DNA of 64,000 bases. Origin: Rhizobium sp. 007. Its GTDB lineage: Bacteria; Pseudomonadota; Alphaproteobacteria; Rhizobiales; Rhizobiaceae. Shown here piece by piece: positions 12,577 through 21,007 of the stretch. How positions within the stretch are numbered: position 1 is the stretch's first letter; every line of letters begins with the position of its first letter. The DNA is taken from the NCBI RefSeq assembly GCF_015353075.1, contig NZ_CP064187.1, positions 3,492,501 to 3,556,500 of the forward strand. The letters run 5' to 3'. The position numbers and the translations under genes were made by a program. Below the pieces are notes generated by a model. The model made no database searches, was not told where the DNA came from, and saw only the letters and a program-made list of their open reading frames with translations.

Positions 12577-13995
12577 ATGTTTATCATGAATGAGGCCCGG
12601 TCTTTATTCGCACAACTGCGCCAGTCGGCGCAGCCGGAAATCGTCGACACTATGGAGCGGCTCGTCCATGACGCCCCCGACCGCAAGCTTTGCCGTGTCA
12701 ATGCGCTTGCCTTCGCAGCCAGCGAGAACCTCGACGAAGAGCAGGTGGTCAACGCCTTCCTGCACGCGTCCCGCCTCGGCATATTCGATCTGTCATGGAA
12801 CGTGCTGTGTCCCGGCTGTGGCGGGGTGCTCGACGCCAACACCTCGCTGAGGACCGTCCAGAGTGACGAGTATAACTGCGCACTTTGCGCGGCGGGCTAC
12901 GAGCCGACGCTGGACGAGATGGTCGAAGTCACCTTCACTGTCAGTCCGCGGGTGCGCCGCATTGCCGCTCACAATCCGCACGAATTGCCGCCATTGGAGT
13001 ATTTCCGCCAGATCTATTGGAGTTCAGGTGTCGACCTGCCGGAGGAAGATTTTGAGGCGAAGGTCGACGAATTCGTGCTTGAATCCCTCGAACTGCCGCC
13101 GGGAGAGAAAGCCGTCATTTCCCTGCAGTTGCCTGCGGATTTCGTCATCATCTTCGAACCGGTCACCCACGCAGCGCAGTTCCTGGATATCAAAGGCGAG
13201 CCAACTAAGGAGCGGCAGAGCCTCTCGCTTGTATTCGATCGCGCGCACCGGCATAGCGAGCCCCTTGAGCTGAGGCCCGGTCCGGTGCGCATTTCGGTGG
13301 AGAACCACACCGAGGTCCGCACATTGCCATCTGTTTGCATAGCGAACGAGGCCCTGCATGGTTTGCTCGGCCGCCGCCGCCCGTTCCTGACTGCCAAGCG
13401 CCTGCTCTCCAACCAGACCTTCCGCGACATCTACCGCACCGACACGATAGAAGTAGATCAGCGGTTGAAGATCACCAGTTTGACCTTCCTCTTCACCGAT
13501 CTCCGCGGTTCGACTGAGCTTTACGAAAGAGTAGGCGACCTTGCGGCATTCGACCTCGTGAAAACGCATTTTAGCATTCTCAACGACATCGTTGGCGCGG
13601 AAGCGGGTGCTGTTGTGAAAACAATCGGCGACGCGGTGATGGCCACTTTCCCGACCCCCGACCGGGCAGTCATCGCGGCCATGCGAATGCGCGAGGCGAT
13701 GCGCAAGCTCAACCAGGAACGCGGCAGTGAAGATCTGCTTCTGAAGATCGGCATCCACGAAGGACCATGCATCGCGGTGAACCTGAACGAACGGCAGGAT
13801 TACTTCGGGCAGACGGTGAACATCGCCTCGCGCGTCCAGCATCTGGCCACATCGCGCGAAATCTTCGCGACCGGCTCGGTGTTGGGCGACCCGCGCGCCT
13901 TCAGCCTTCTGACGGATCGCGGCCTCAATCCGATGTCGCAAAAAGTTGCGCTTCGTGGCATCGCCCACGAAATCAGCATCTTTGCGATTCCGTAA
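12577..13995 (+). CDS. Adenylate cyclase with N-terminal zinc-ribbon domain (DUF5939 type)
   Basis: Class III nucleotide cyclase of 472 residues. The C-terminal catalytic domain (about 300-460) carries both metal Asp residues (Asp308 in FLFTDLRGST, Asp352 in KTIGDAVMATF), Lys348 and Asp408 for adenine recognition, and Asn415 and Arg419. The set is complete, so an active cAMP-forming homodimer is likely. The N-terminal half matches the DUF5939 class and holds a zinc ribbon, CPGC (78-81) and CALC (101-104). There is no membrane segment, so it is cytoplasmic. It stands alone, divergent from lysC. ATGs at 12577 and 12586 are both possible starts. Confidence 0.88.
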   Translation: MFIMNEARSLFAQLRQSAQPEIVDTMERLVHDAPDRKLCRVNALAFAASENLDEEQVVNAFLHASRLGIFDLSWNVLCPGCGGVLDANTSLRTVQSDEYNCALCAAGYEPTLDEMVEVTFTVSPRVRRIAAHNPHELPPLEYFRQIYWSSGVDLPEEDFEAKVDEFVLESLELPPGEKAVISLQLPADFVIIFEPVTHAAQFLDIKGEPTKERQSLSLVFDRAHRHSEPLELRPGPVRISVENHTEVRTLPSVCIANEALHGLLGRRRPFLTAKRLLSNQTFRDIYRTDTIEVDQRLKITSLTFLFTDLRGSTELYERVGDLAAFDLVKTHFSILNDIVGAEAGAVVKTIGDAVMATFPTPDRAVIAAMRMREAMRKLNQERGSEDLLLKIGIHEGPCIAVNLNERQDYFGQTVNIASRVQHLATSREIFATGSVLGDPRAFSLLTDRGLNPMSQKVALRGIAHEISIFAIP

Positions 13996-14029
13996 GCCAC
14001 CTTCCTGGCCTTCGAAGGCGGCTCAGCAC

Positions 14030-14473
14030 TCATTGATTTTTGATGATGCTGATGGCGCCGCTCACCTCGAGGATAGCGAAGCGGATGTCCTTGACGCTTT
14101 CGACACCCTGTTGATTGCGCGCGGCCTCGAGCACGTCTTCCATCTGCAGCCTGCAGCCGCGCAAGGCCTCCTGGTCTGCAACCCCATTCGCAATCAGAAT
14201 GGTCGGAACGCCGTCGATGACCTTGCCCGCAAGCGGTGACCAGCTCTTGAGATAGGAGAGCAGGATATCCGCAAGAAACAGGGTCAAGATCAGCACGATC
14301 GCATTGGTTATCGAAAAATCGTCGCCGAGCATCGCCTGCTGCGTCGTCTCGGAGACCACCAACAGGATCACGAGGTCGAACGGCGTCATCTGTGCGAGCG
14401 TCCGGCGGCCCGACAGGCGTATGATGACAAGGAGGGCAAAATAGATCGAAAGGCCGCGAATAACGCTTTCCAT
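14030..14473 (-). CDS. DUF421 (YetF-type) membrane protein
   Basis: Small inner-membrane protein of 147 residues. Three hydrophobic helices occupy the first 80 residues, followed by the soluble DUF421 domain (LKSWSPLAGKVIDGVPTILI and onward). The biochemical role of the family is not established; relatives occur in spore and envelope stress contexts in Bacillus. It follows an orphan single-span protein by 12 bases on the same strand, so the two probably form an operon. It converges on the cyclase gene. Length is normal for the short DUF421 form. Confidence 0.8.
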   Translation of the reverse strand: MESVIRGLSIYFALLVIIRLSGRRTLAQMTPFDLVILLVVSETTQQAMLGDDFSITNAIVLILTLFLADILLSYLKSWSPLAGKVIDGVPTILIANGVADQEALRGCRLQMEDVLEAARNQQGVESVKDIRFAILEVSGAISIIKNQ

Positions 14474-14485
14474 ATCGAGTTCTCC

Positions 14486-14986
14486 TCACGGAAGGATCAA
14501 GACAAGCGGGGCCGAAACGTGATCGCCGATACCGAGACGAATGCGATGAAAGCCCGGCGACTGGGTGTGCAGGTGGAACCTGACATCGATCGGCATGCCT
14601 GGATCCCCGGGAAACTGATAATGGATCAGGCCGGCTTTGGACGTCACCGCCTTTGGTGGCGGGTCGATGCCCTCGACGAAAAAGCCCTTCAGAAACGCTG
14701 CATCGACTGTGAAGACGCAATCCGCATCGCCGGGTCCGAATCGAATATGAATCTCGTCCGGCGCATTCCATCGCGAGATGGCTGGGTAGTCGACCGTTCC
14801 TTGCGGCGTTTCCACCAAGGCGCGGGAAAGATATCCGTTTCCCAACGCGCCGACGAGGCAGCTCGCGAGGATAAGACCGAAGACAAACCAGGCCACACGC
14901 TGAACGATCCAGACCCGCCGTTGAAAGTCTCGATGTTCAGTGACGCCGTCGGGCAAATAGTCGCTGCCGGTCCCTTTGTTCGTCAT
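14486..14986 (-). CDS. Hypothetical single-span membrane protein
   Basis: I do not recognise a named family. The product has 166 residues: a cytoplasmic lead of about 27 residues, one transmembrane helix (about 28-48, AWFVFGLILASCLVGALG), then a periplasmic domain rich in beta-prone sequence that includes a single Cys (DCVF). I start at the ATG at 14986 (MTNKGTGSDY); the frame stays open 15 codons further upstream. It is paired with the DUF421 gene 12 bases downstream, so the two likely act together in the envelope. Confidence 0.7.
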   Translation of the reverse strand: MTNKGTGSDYLPDGVTEHRDFQRRVWIVQRVAWFVFGLILASCLVGALGNGYLSRALVETPQGTVDYPAISRWNAPDEIHIRFGPGDADCVFTVDAAFLKGFFVEGIDPPPKAVTSKAGLIHYQFPGDPGMPIDVRFHLHTQSPGFHRIRLGIGDHVSAPLVLILP

Positions 14987-15089
14987 CTGCGCCGCCTTTA
15001 TCCGCCTGCGAGATAACGCCGCGGGCCGCAACGAGTTTCAATAATTCAAGGAACCCGACCTATGCCGAGTTAAAAGGTCGGAGGTTCCA

Positions 15090-15385
15090 ATGAACAGAGG
15101 ACCGCTCGGAAATTGGTGCCATATCTGTGTCGACATGCAGCGGCTGTGCTTCAGGCGCAACCATTCGAAACACTGGTGATTGCAGGCGGCGAAACCGACG
15201 TGTGCGTGATGGCGACGACACTCGGAGCGATTGATCTCGGCTACCGCGTCATCCTTGTCGAAGATGCGGCCTGCAGCAGCGACGACCAAACCTCCGATGC
15301 CTCGCTGGAATTCCTGAGAAATCGCTTCTCCGTTCAGCTCGAGCTGATGGCAACGGATGACTTTTTGCAGCAAGCACGTGGTTGA
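15090..15385 (+). pseudogene. Isochorismatase-family cysteine hydrolase, internally deleted
   Basis: A broken cysteine hydrolase. From an ATG at 15090 with a GGAGG ribosome site, the first 19 codons read MNRGPLGNWCHICVDMQRL, with the Asp of the N-terminal strand. After that the frame becomes nonsense and stops at 15179. A second frame, open from 15113 to 15385, encodes the C-terminus: VIAGGETDVCVMATTLGAID with the catalytic Cys, then LEFLRNRFSVQLELMATDDFL. Relatives are about 200-230 residues long, so the middle of the gene, roughly 100 or more codons, has been lost, and the join near 15145 shifted the frame. It is very unlikely to make a working enzyme. Confidence 0.85.
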
Positions 15386-15464
15386 TCGAGGATGCTTCAC
15401 TATATCCGTTGAAACTAGAGCCGCATGAGAACGCACGCACTCCTTCACGCCGGCAGAAGCCACG

Positions 15465-16892
15465 ATGAGTAAGCCACTGGAAACCGCCACACCACATCCG
15501 CTGGACCTTCCTGCAATGGAAATCGCAAGCGGTATCTGCCAGGGCCGGTTCGCCTCCGAAAACGTGGTGGCGGAATCGATCCGCCGCGCCAAGGCGGTGC
15601 GCGAAACGCTGAATCCGTTCACCGTCCTCCGTGAGGAGCAGGCGCTCGAAGCGGCCCGCGAGGCGGATCGCGCCGCCGCCCGCGGCGAAGCAACCGGTCC
15701 ACTACACGGTGTACCGTTCGCCGCCAAGGACCTGACGCCGACCGCAGGCGATCTGACGACGCTGGGCTCATGGACAAAGGGCGACTGGGTGCCTGCCGAA
15801 ACAGCGCTCTGCATCCGCCGTCTTCAAGCCGCGGGTGCCATTTTGATGGGAAAGACGACAACGCCGGAATTCGCCTTTGCGAGCTTCACCGAAAGCCCGC
15901 GCTGGGGCGTGACCCGCAACCCGTGGGATCCGGAGCGCACCTCCGGCGGCTCCTCCGGTGGGTCGGCCGTTGCGGTCGCGACCGGCGTCGTGCCCTTCGC
16001 GGAGGGCACGGATATGGGCGGCTCTGTGCGTATTCCGTCCGCATTCTGCGGCACGGTCGGCCTGAAACCGAGCCTCGGACGAATTCCGATGACGATCCTG
16101 CCAAGCGTTTTCGACAACATCTCGCATTTCGGTCCGCTGGCGCGCACGGTGGGAGACGCCATCGCCTTCATGGAAGCGGCCTGCGGTCCGAGCGACGAGG
16201 ACATTTCTTCGCTGCCTATCGGCTTCATGTCACATGCGGCACGAGACGGCCAGTTGGAAGGCAAGCGTTTCGCACTCTCAATGGACCTCGGTTACTATCG
16301 TATCCAGCCCGAGGTCGAGCAGGCGATACGCGTTGCTGTCGAGGAACTACGTCGCGCCGGCGCCGCCGTCGATGAAGTCCCGATGCATTGGACCCGCTCG
16401 GTTAACGATGAATGGTTCGATCTCTGGTGCGTCTTCATGTCTGGCTTCTTCGGCGAGACAATTACCGAATACCGGGAGAAAATGGATTCCGCCGTCGTTG
16501 CGATCATCGAGCGCGGCTTTTCAATGAATGCCACCGCCTACAAGCGCGTGGAATTGCTGCGCACCGCAATGTGGCGCGATATGGCAAAGCTCTTCGAGAG
16601 CTACGACGCCCTGCTCTGCCCCACCTGCGCCATCACCGCTCCGCTCGCCAGCGAAACTGACGACGACTATGTCGCGACCTGTCCGGACGGCCGTTTCGCC
16701 GGGCTCGACATGACCTGCCCTTTCAACATGCTGCCGCAACTGCCCGCGCTTTCACTGCCGGTCGGTCCTGCAGCAAATGGCATGCCGGTCGGGCTGCAGA
16801 TCGTCGGACGCCGCTTTGCCGACGAAGACGTCCTGGCGATAGGCGCGGCGCTCGAGGCGCGTCTTGCCGTTCCCCGTTTTCCTTCCTCTTGA
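15465..16892 (+). CDS. Amidase signature family hydrolase
   Basis: Serine amidase with the Ser-cisSer-Lys triad: Lys88 (FAAKDLTP), the GGSSGGS signature at 161-167 and nucleophile Ser187 ([10 protein letters not shown]). Its 475 residues are typical. The substrate cannot be read from the sequence; relatives hydrolyse small amides, urethanes or indoleacetamide, and I see no GatA context (no gatB or gatC). It lies after a decayed cysteine hydrolase and 53 bases before ubiG. The ATG at 15465 is preceded by CAGAAGCCACG, a weak ribosome site. Confidence 0.88.
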   Translation: MSKPLETATPHPLDLPAMEIASGICQGRFASENVVAESIRRAKAVRETLNPFTVLREEQALEAAREADRAAARGEATGPLHGVPFAAKDLTPTAGDLTTLGSWTKGDWVPAETALCIRRLQAAGAILMGKTTTPEFAFASFTESPRWGVTRNPWDPERTSGGSSGGSAVAVATGVVPFAEGTDMGGSVRIPSAFCGTVGLKPSLGRIPMTILPSVFDNISHFGPLARTVGDAIAFMEAACGPSDEDISSLPIGFMSHAARDGQLEGKRFALSMDLGYYRIQPEVEQAIRVAVEELRRAGAAVDEVPMHWTRSVNDEWFDLWCVFMSGFFGETITEYREKMDSAVVAIIERGFSMNATAYKRVELLRTAMWRDMAKLFESYDALLCPTCAITAPLASETDDDYVATCPDGRFAGLDMTCPFNMLPQLPALSLPVGPAANGMPVGLQIVGRRFADEDVLAIGAALEARLAVPRFPSS

Positions 16893-16945
16893 CTTATGCT
16901 GCTGATCGTCCGACTTCACTCACGACGAACGCAAGGAGCAGGGTC

Positions 16946-17692
16946 ATGAGCGACGCGGCAAAAAGCACGATCGACCAGAGCGAGGTGGACCGCTTTTCCG
17001 CAATGGCGGCGGAATGGTGGAGCCCGACCGGCAAGTTCAGACCGCTGCACAAGTTCAACCCGGTGCGCCTCACCTATATCCGCGACAAGGCAGCCGAAAA
17101 CTTCGGCCGTGACCAGAAGAGCCCGCGTCCGCTGGAAGGCCTGCGCGTGCTTGACATCGGCTGCGGCGGCGGCCTGCTTTCGGAACCCGTCGCCCGAATG
17201 GGCGCAAGTGTTGTCGGTGCCGATCCCTCGGAGAAGAACATCGGCATTGCCTCGACACACGCGCAAGCGTCTGGCGTCACAGTCGATTACCGCGCAGTCA
17301 CCGCCGAACAGCTTGCGGAAGCCGGCGAGACCTTCGATATCGTGCTGAACATGGAAGTCGTCGAACATGTCGCCGACGTCAATTTCTTCATGACGACCTG
17401 CGCCGGAATGGTGCGCCCCGGCGGGCTGATGTTCGTCGCCACCATCAACCGCACGATGAAGGCCGCCGCACTCGCGATCTTCGCCGCCGAGAACATCCTG
17501 CGCTGGCTACCGCGCGGCACGCATCAATATGAAAAGCTGGTCCGCCCTGAAGAGCTGGAAAAGCCGCTTGCGGCGAGCGGCATGACGATCATCGAGCGCA
17601 CCGGCGTCTTCTTCAATCCGCTGTCGAACCAGTGGAACCTGTCCAAGGATATGGACGTGAACTACGTGCTGCTGGCGAAGCGGCCCGAATAG
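16946..17692 (+). CDS. ubiG: Ubiquinone biosynthesis O-methyltransferase
   Basis: SAM-dependent methyltransferase for both O-methylation steps of ubiquinone synthesis. Motif [17 protein letters not shown] lies near residues 70-85, followed by the acidic post-I residue in VVGADPS. The N-terminal [19 protein letters not shown] is characteristic of UbiG. At 248 residues it is full length. I chose the ATG at 16946, which has AAGGAGCAGGG upstream; the frame is open further back only from a TTG. It converges on the DUF1178 gene. In many rhizobia ubiG lies close to lysC, as here (about 4.6 kb). Confidence 0.95.
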   Translation: MSDAAKSTIDQSEVDRFSAMAAEWWSPTGKFRPLHKFNPVRLTYIRDKAAENFGRDQKSPRPLEGLRVLDIGCGGGLLSEPVARMGASVVGADPSEKNIGIASTHAQASGVTVDYRAVTAEQLAEAGETFDIVLNMEVVEHVADVNFFMTTCAGMVRPGGLMFVATINRTMKAAALAIFAAENILRWLPRGTHQYEKLVRPEELEKPLAASGMTIIERTGVFFNPLSNQWNLSKDMDVNYVLLAKRPE

Positions 17693-17695
17693 CGA

Positions 17696-18124
17696 TCAGT
17701 TCACGTCTTCGGGCAGGACCGGAAGCGCTGCAATTTCGATGCCTTCTTCGAGCAGCGCCTGGGCCTCGTCGGTCGTCGCCTGTCCGATGATGCCACGGGC
17801 GTCGGCCTCGCCATAGTGAATCTTGCGAGCTTCTTCGGGAAACTGCGCGCCGACATCCTCGGCGTTCGCCTTGATGTGAGCGACGGCCGCCTTCAGCTTC
17901 TCAAAGGCGTCGCGGCGCGCGGTATCCATTGCCAGCGTCTTCATCTCGTCCTTCTTGCGGGCGGTCGAGACGGATGGCGCCATCAACGCCTTGGAGATGG
18001 ATGTGGAATTACAGACCGGACAGGTGAGGTAACCGGACGCAACCTGGCGGTCGAAATCGGCACTTTCGGAAAACCATGCTTCGAATTCGTGGGCATTCTC
18101 GCAGCTGAGGGAATAACGGATCAA
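17696..18124 (-). CDS. DUF1178 family protein
   Basis: Small cytoplasmic protein of 142 residues, function unknown. The N-terminus resembles a zinc ribbon: MIRYSLSCENAHEFEAWF with one Cys, then CPVCNSTSISKALMAP at about 35-50. The C-terminal part is helical and acidic and ends in a conserved stretch (EGIEIAALPVLPEDVN). The start is TTG, whose last two bases overlap the stop of the upstream hydrolase gene (TTGA), so it is translationally coupled. It forms the tail of a grxC / hydrolase / DUF1178 operon conserved in rhizobia. Confidence 0.85.
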   Translation of the reverse strand: MIRYSLSCENAHEFEAWFSESADFDRQVASGYLTCPVCNSTSISKALMAPSVSTARKKDEMKTLAMDTARRDAFEKLKAAVAHIKANAEDVGAQFPEEARKIHYGEADARGIIGQATTDEAQALLEEGIEIAALPVLPEDVN

Positions 18125-18978
18125 GTGGCGACGCCTCCCACGACAGCCCCTGTAATTTTTTCGATCGAGAATTCACGGCCGTTCTTCAGATTCGGAATCT
18201 TGTCACGCGCGGCCTTGACCGCCGTTCGATCGATGTCCGCGACAATCACCGCCTCGCCGGTACCGCCGGCCGAGGCCAGCACCCTGCCCCAGGGATCGAT
18301 GATCATCGAATGCCCGTAGGTCTCGCGGCCGTCCTCATGAAGCCCGGCCTGCGCCGCAGCAATGACGAAAACCCCGTTTTCGATGGCGCGGGCACGAAGC
18401 AGGATTTCCCAATGCGCCTGACCCGTCTGCCTCGTGAATGCGGCAGGCACCGTCATGACTTCCGCTCCGGCGATCGCCTGGGCGCGGAAAAGCGCAGGAA
18501 ACCGAACATCGTAGCAAATCGTAAAGCCCATTTCCGCAAATGGCAGCGACAAGACGCGCGCTTCCGAGCCCGGACGATAGGCGGCACTCTCCCGCCAGCT
18601 TTCGCCGTTATCGAGATCGACGTCGAACATATGGATCTTATCGTAGCGATTGAGGATTTTGCCTTCCGGGCCGAAGAGAAAGCCGCGATTGGCGATTTTG
18701 CCGTCGTCGAGTGCGATCGCCGTAGAGCCGACATGCAGGTAGATGCCGAGTTCGGCAGCGAGTGCGGACGCCGTTCTGACGATGATGTCGTCCGTCTCTT
18801 CGCGCAACGCCAGTTTCGCGGCAATCCGGTCGCGCTGCAGCATGCCGGTCATTTCCGGCGTCTGCACATAGATCGCGCCTTGGGCTGCTGCTTCACGCAC
18901 CAAGTGCATCATCGAGGCTGCGTTCTTCGCGGGATCGACTCCGGAACACATCTGAACGGCAGCGGCCTTGAACGTCAT
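18121..18978 (-). CDS. Carbon-nitrogen hydrolase (nitrilase superfamily, Nit1/Nit2-like)
   Basis: Cytoplasmic amidase with the catalytic triad Glu42 (QTPEMTGM), Lys114 (NRYDKIHMFD) and Cys155 (ICYDVRFP). Its 285 residues and this motif spacing match the Nit1/Nit2 branch, whose members repair deaminated glutathione or hydrolyse omega-amides. The neighbouring glutaredoxin gene, 10 bases upstream in the same operon, makes a glutathione-related role attractive; that is inference. The DUF1178 gene overlaps its stop codon. Confidence 0.9.
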   Translation of the reverse strand: MTFKAAAVQMCSGVDPAKNAASMMHLVREAAAQGAIYVQTPEMTGMLQRDRIAAKLALREETDDIIVRTASALAAELGIYLHVGSTAIALDDGKIANRGFLFGPEGKILNRYDKIHMFDVDLDNGESWRESAAYRPGSEARVLSLPFAEMGFTICYDVRFPALFRAQAIAGAEVMTVPAAFTRQTGQAHWEILLRARAIENGVFVIAAAQAGLHEDGRETYGHSMIIDPWGRVLASAGGTGEAVIVADIDRTAVKAARDKIPNLKNGREFSIEKITGAVVGGVAT

Positions 18979-18988
18979 CGGTCTCCCC

Positions 18989-19246
18989 TCAGGCTACCAG
19001 CATGGGATCGAGCCCGCCGGCCCGGTCCAACGCATAAAGGTCATCGCATCCGCCAACATGCTGCCCGCCTATGAATATCTGCGGGAATGTGGTCCTGCCA
19101 TTTGACCTGCCAATCATCTCCTGGCGAAGGTCCGGCGAAAAGGTCGCATCGTGTTCGACATAATCGATCCCTTTCTCTTCGAGAAGAGATTTTGCGCGAG
19201 CGCAATAGCCGCAGAACTGCCGCGTATAGATGATGACTGGTGCCAT
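18989..19246 (-). CDS. grxC: Glutaredoxin 3
   Basis: Dithiol glutaredoxin of 85 residues that reduces protein disulfides and mixed glutathione disulfides in the cytoplasm. The active site is CGYC at 12-15, a variant of the common CPYC; the glutathione-binding TFPQIFIGGQHVGGCDD is intact. It lies first in a leftward operon with the carbon-nitrogen hydrolase and DUF1178 genes, and 34 bases after the end of the decayed comF. Confidence 0.94.
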   Translation of the reverse strand: MAPVIIYTRQFCGYCARAKSLLEEKGIDYVEHDATFSPDLRQEMIGRSNGRTTFPQIFIGGQHVGGCDDLYALDRAGGLDPMLVA

Positions 19247-19280
19247 ATTTTATCTCCAGACGGATGCCGGTCTCTTTTTC

Positions 19281-19752
19281 TCATATAGGTTCCGAGAAAG
19301 CCCTTGCATAGGTTAAAACCGTGATGACCACGGTGCCCGCCCGCCGAAAGAACGCGCCTTGCGGGCAAGCTCTGCTGTCTGATTGAACTTGCGTGACAGC
19401 ATACGGGAGCGATGGAGCGGAATCGGAACAAATACATCGCAGGCCCCGATCATGCCGTCGCTGGCGCGAAGCATCCAGCCCGCCATCATCGGCGCCAGAT
19501 CGGTGCGGTCGCGATATTTGAGACCTTGGGCGAGATCGCCGACGGCGTGATCGTGCGCGGCGACCGAGCGAAGCCGGTCAAAGGGAGGTGGATTGGCGAT
19601 CGCCTCGGCGCTAACGGCAGACCCAGCACTTCGCCATAAGGCAGCTCGGTGAAGTGCACGCCGGACCAGCATTTCGGACATAATCCGCGGTGGCCAGCGG
19701 CAACAATGCCGCAGGAGGCGCGGGCCGGCGGATAGAGCCGATCGGCGAACAT
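19281..19752 (-). pseudogene. comF: comF-like phosphoribosyltransferase gene, decayed
   Basis: Remains of a ComF family gene in three frames. From the ATG at 19752 the first piece gives MFADRLYPPARASC, then CPKC and GEVLGLP, the N-terminal zinc-finger part. At about 19620 the frame changes, with a short loss, to SAEAIANPPPFDRLRS followed by GLKYRDRTDLAPMMAGWM and PIPLHRSRMLSRKFNQTAEL. After AELAR, near 19370, the phosphoribosyltransferase core is gone, and a third frame supplies only the natural C-terminus, VLTYARAFSEPI, with its TGA at 19281. At least two deletions are needed. The upstream start is uncertain. It should not yield a working competence protein. Confidence 0.85.
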
Positions 19753-19888
19753 GGCGAAGGGCCGCACGCATTGCGTTAATCGCAGCGCCCCGGTCGTTCG
19801 AAATTGATAAGCCCCATTTGCGAAGATCGGCGCTTTCCGCAGGAAAGGAAAATCCGCCTTGCCGCCCTTCGCGCGCAGGACTATGGAC

Positions 19889-20779
19889 ATGCGCATGGAT
19901 ATGATCTTCGACCGGACCGCGATCGCTGCAAACCGCCGTCGCGCACTGAAAAACGCCGATCCGAAAGCTGCCTTTCTCCTGGATATCGCCGCCGCGGAAC
20001 TTGCCGATCGGCTGGCTGTCGTCGAACGCCATTTCGAGACCGCCGTGGAACTGCACGGGATGACAGGAGCAGCTGCGCGGGCGGCAGTCGCAACAGGCAA
20101 GATCGGTGCGATGACCCGGGTCGAGGCGGAACAGGCATTTGCCGCGCCGAATGAAGTGCTGGCCATGGCGCCGCTTGAGGACGTGCCGATCGAGCCGCAG
20201 TCGGCCAACCTCGTTCTTGCGCCGCTGTGTCTGCATCTCACCAACGACACGCCCGGCGTCTTCATCCAGATTCGCCGCGCTCTCAAGCCCGACGGCCTGT
20301 TTCTTGCGGCAATCCCCGGAGCAGGTACTCTCCAGGAACTCAGGGATGTTCTGCTTGCAACGGAAGCGGAGATGACCGGAGGCGCGAGCCCGCGCGTGAT
20401 CCCGTTCGCCGACGTCCGCGATGTGGGCGGCCTCCTCCAGCGCGCCGGCTTCGCGCTGCCGGTGATCGACGCCGAGACCTATACGGTCCGCTACGATTCC
20501 CTCTTCTCGCTGATGAAAGATCTGCGCGCCATGGGCATGACCAATCCGCTCGCCGCCCGCAGCCGCAAGCCGCCCACCCGCGCATTCTTTCTGCGCGCGG
20601 CAGAAATCTATGCCGAGCGCTATTCCGATCCGGACGGGCGTATCAGGGCGACATTCTCGATCATCTATGTTTCAGGATGGGCACCGCATGAAAGCCAGCA
20701 GAAGCCGTTGCAGCCGGGATCGGCGAAAGCGCGGCTTGCCGATGCTTTGCGCGTGGAAGAGCACAAGCTGAAGCAGTGA
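19889..20779 (+). CDS. SAM-dependent methyltransferase, BioC-like
   Basis: Class I methyltransferase-fold protein of about 296 residues. The central part reads SANLVLAPLCLHLTNDTPGV then IRRALKPDGLFLAAIPG, the usual post-motif strand of BioC/UbiE-like enzymes, while the first glycine-rich SAM loop is poorly conserved. The C-terminus (RIRATFSIIYVSGWAPHESQ) resembles NDUFAF5-type proteins, which hydroxylate an arginine of complex I in mitochondria; that link is inference. An AGGA eight bases ahead favours the ATG at 19889; ATGs at 19883, 19895 and 19901 are alternatives. It is divergent from the decayed comF. Confidence 0.8.
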   Translation: MRMDMIFDRTAIAANRRRALKNADPKAAFLLDIAAAELADRLAVVERHFETAVELHGMTGAAARAAVATGKIGAMTRVEAEQAFAAPNEVLAMAPLEDVPIEPQSANLVLAPLCLHLTNDTPGVFIQIRRALKPDGLFLAAIPGAGTLQELRDVLLATEAEMTGGASPRVIPFADVRDVGGLLQRAGFALPVIDAETYTVRYDSLFSLMKDLRAMGMTNPLAARSRKPPTRAFFLRAAEIYAERYSDPDGRIRATFSIIYVSGWAPHESQQKPLQPGSAKARLADALRVEEHKLKQ

Positions 20780-20802
20780 ATGGAGGCGAGCCAGTTGAGC
20801 GC

Positions 20803-20970
20803 CTAGTGGTTGTCGAGGTTGTTGGACACCGTATTGAAGGTGTTTTGCAGGCTGTTGCCGAAGGTCGTCAGTCCGCCGACAAGGGCGGCTGATATCAGGG
20901 CGGCCAGCAGACCGTATTCGACGGCTGTCGCGCCGCGAACATCTGCAAGGAAAGCTTTCAGAATACGCAT
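20803..20970 (-). CDS. Flp-type IVb pilin
   Basis: Minor 55-residue pilin precursor. A short basic leader (MRILKAFLADVRG) precedes the prepilin peptidase site, cleaving before ATAVEYG, with Glu5 of the mature protein in place; the hydrophobic helix LLAALISAALVGGL follows. It would form Flp/Tad pili for surface attachment. No tad or cpa genes are in the window, so this is a solitary copy. The ATG at 20970 has AAAGG upstream. The preceding membrane protein gene ends 37 bases away on the same strand. Confidence 0.9.
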   Translation of the reverse strand: MRILKAFLADVRGATAVEYGLLAALISAALVGGLTTFGNSLQNTFNTVSNNLDNH

Positions 20971-21007
20971 GCCCAACCTTTCCCGCCAAGGCGGATATCC
21001 GATTTCC

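Noticed and set aside
13994..14024. Imperfect hairpin between the convergent cyclase and DUF421 genes
   Set aside because: The stem has a mismatch and no T tract on either strand.
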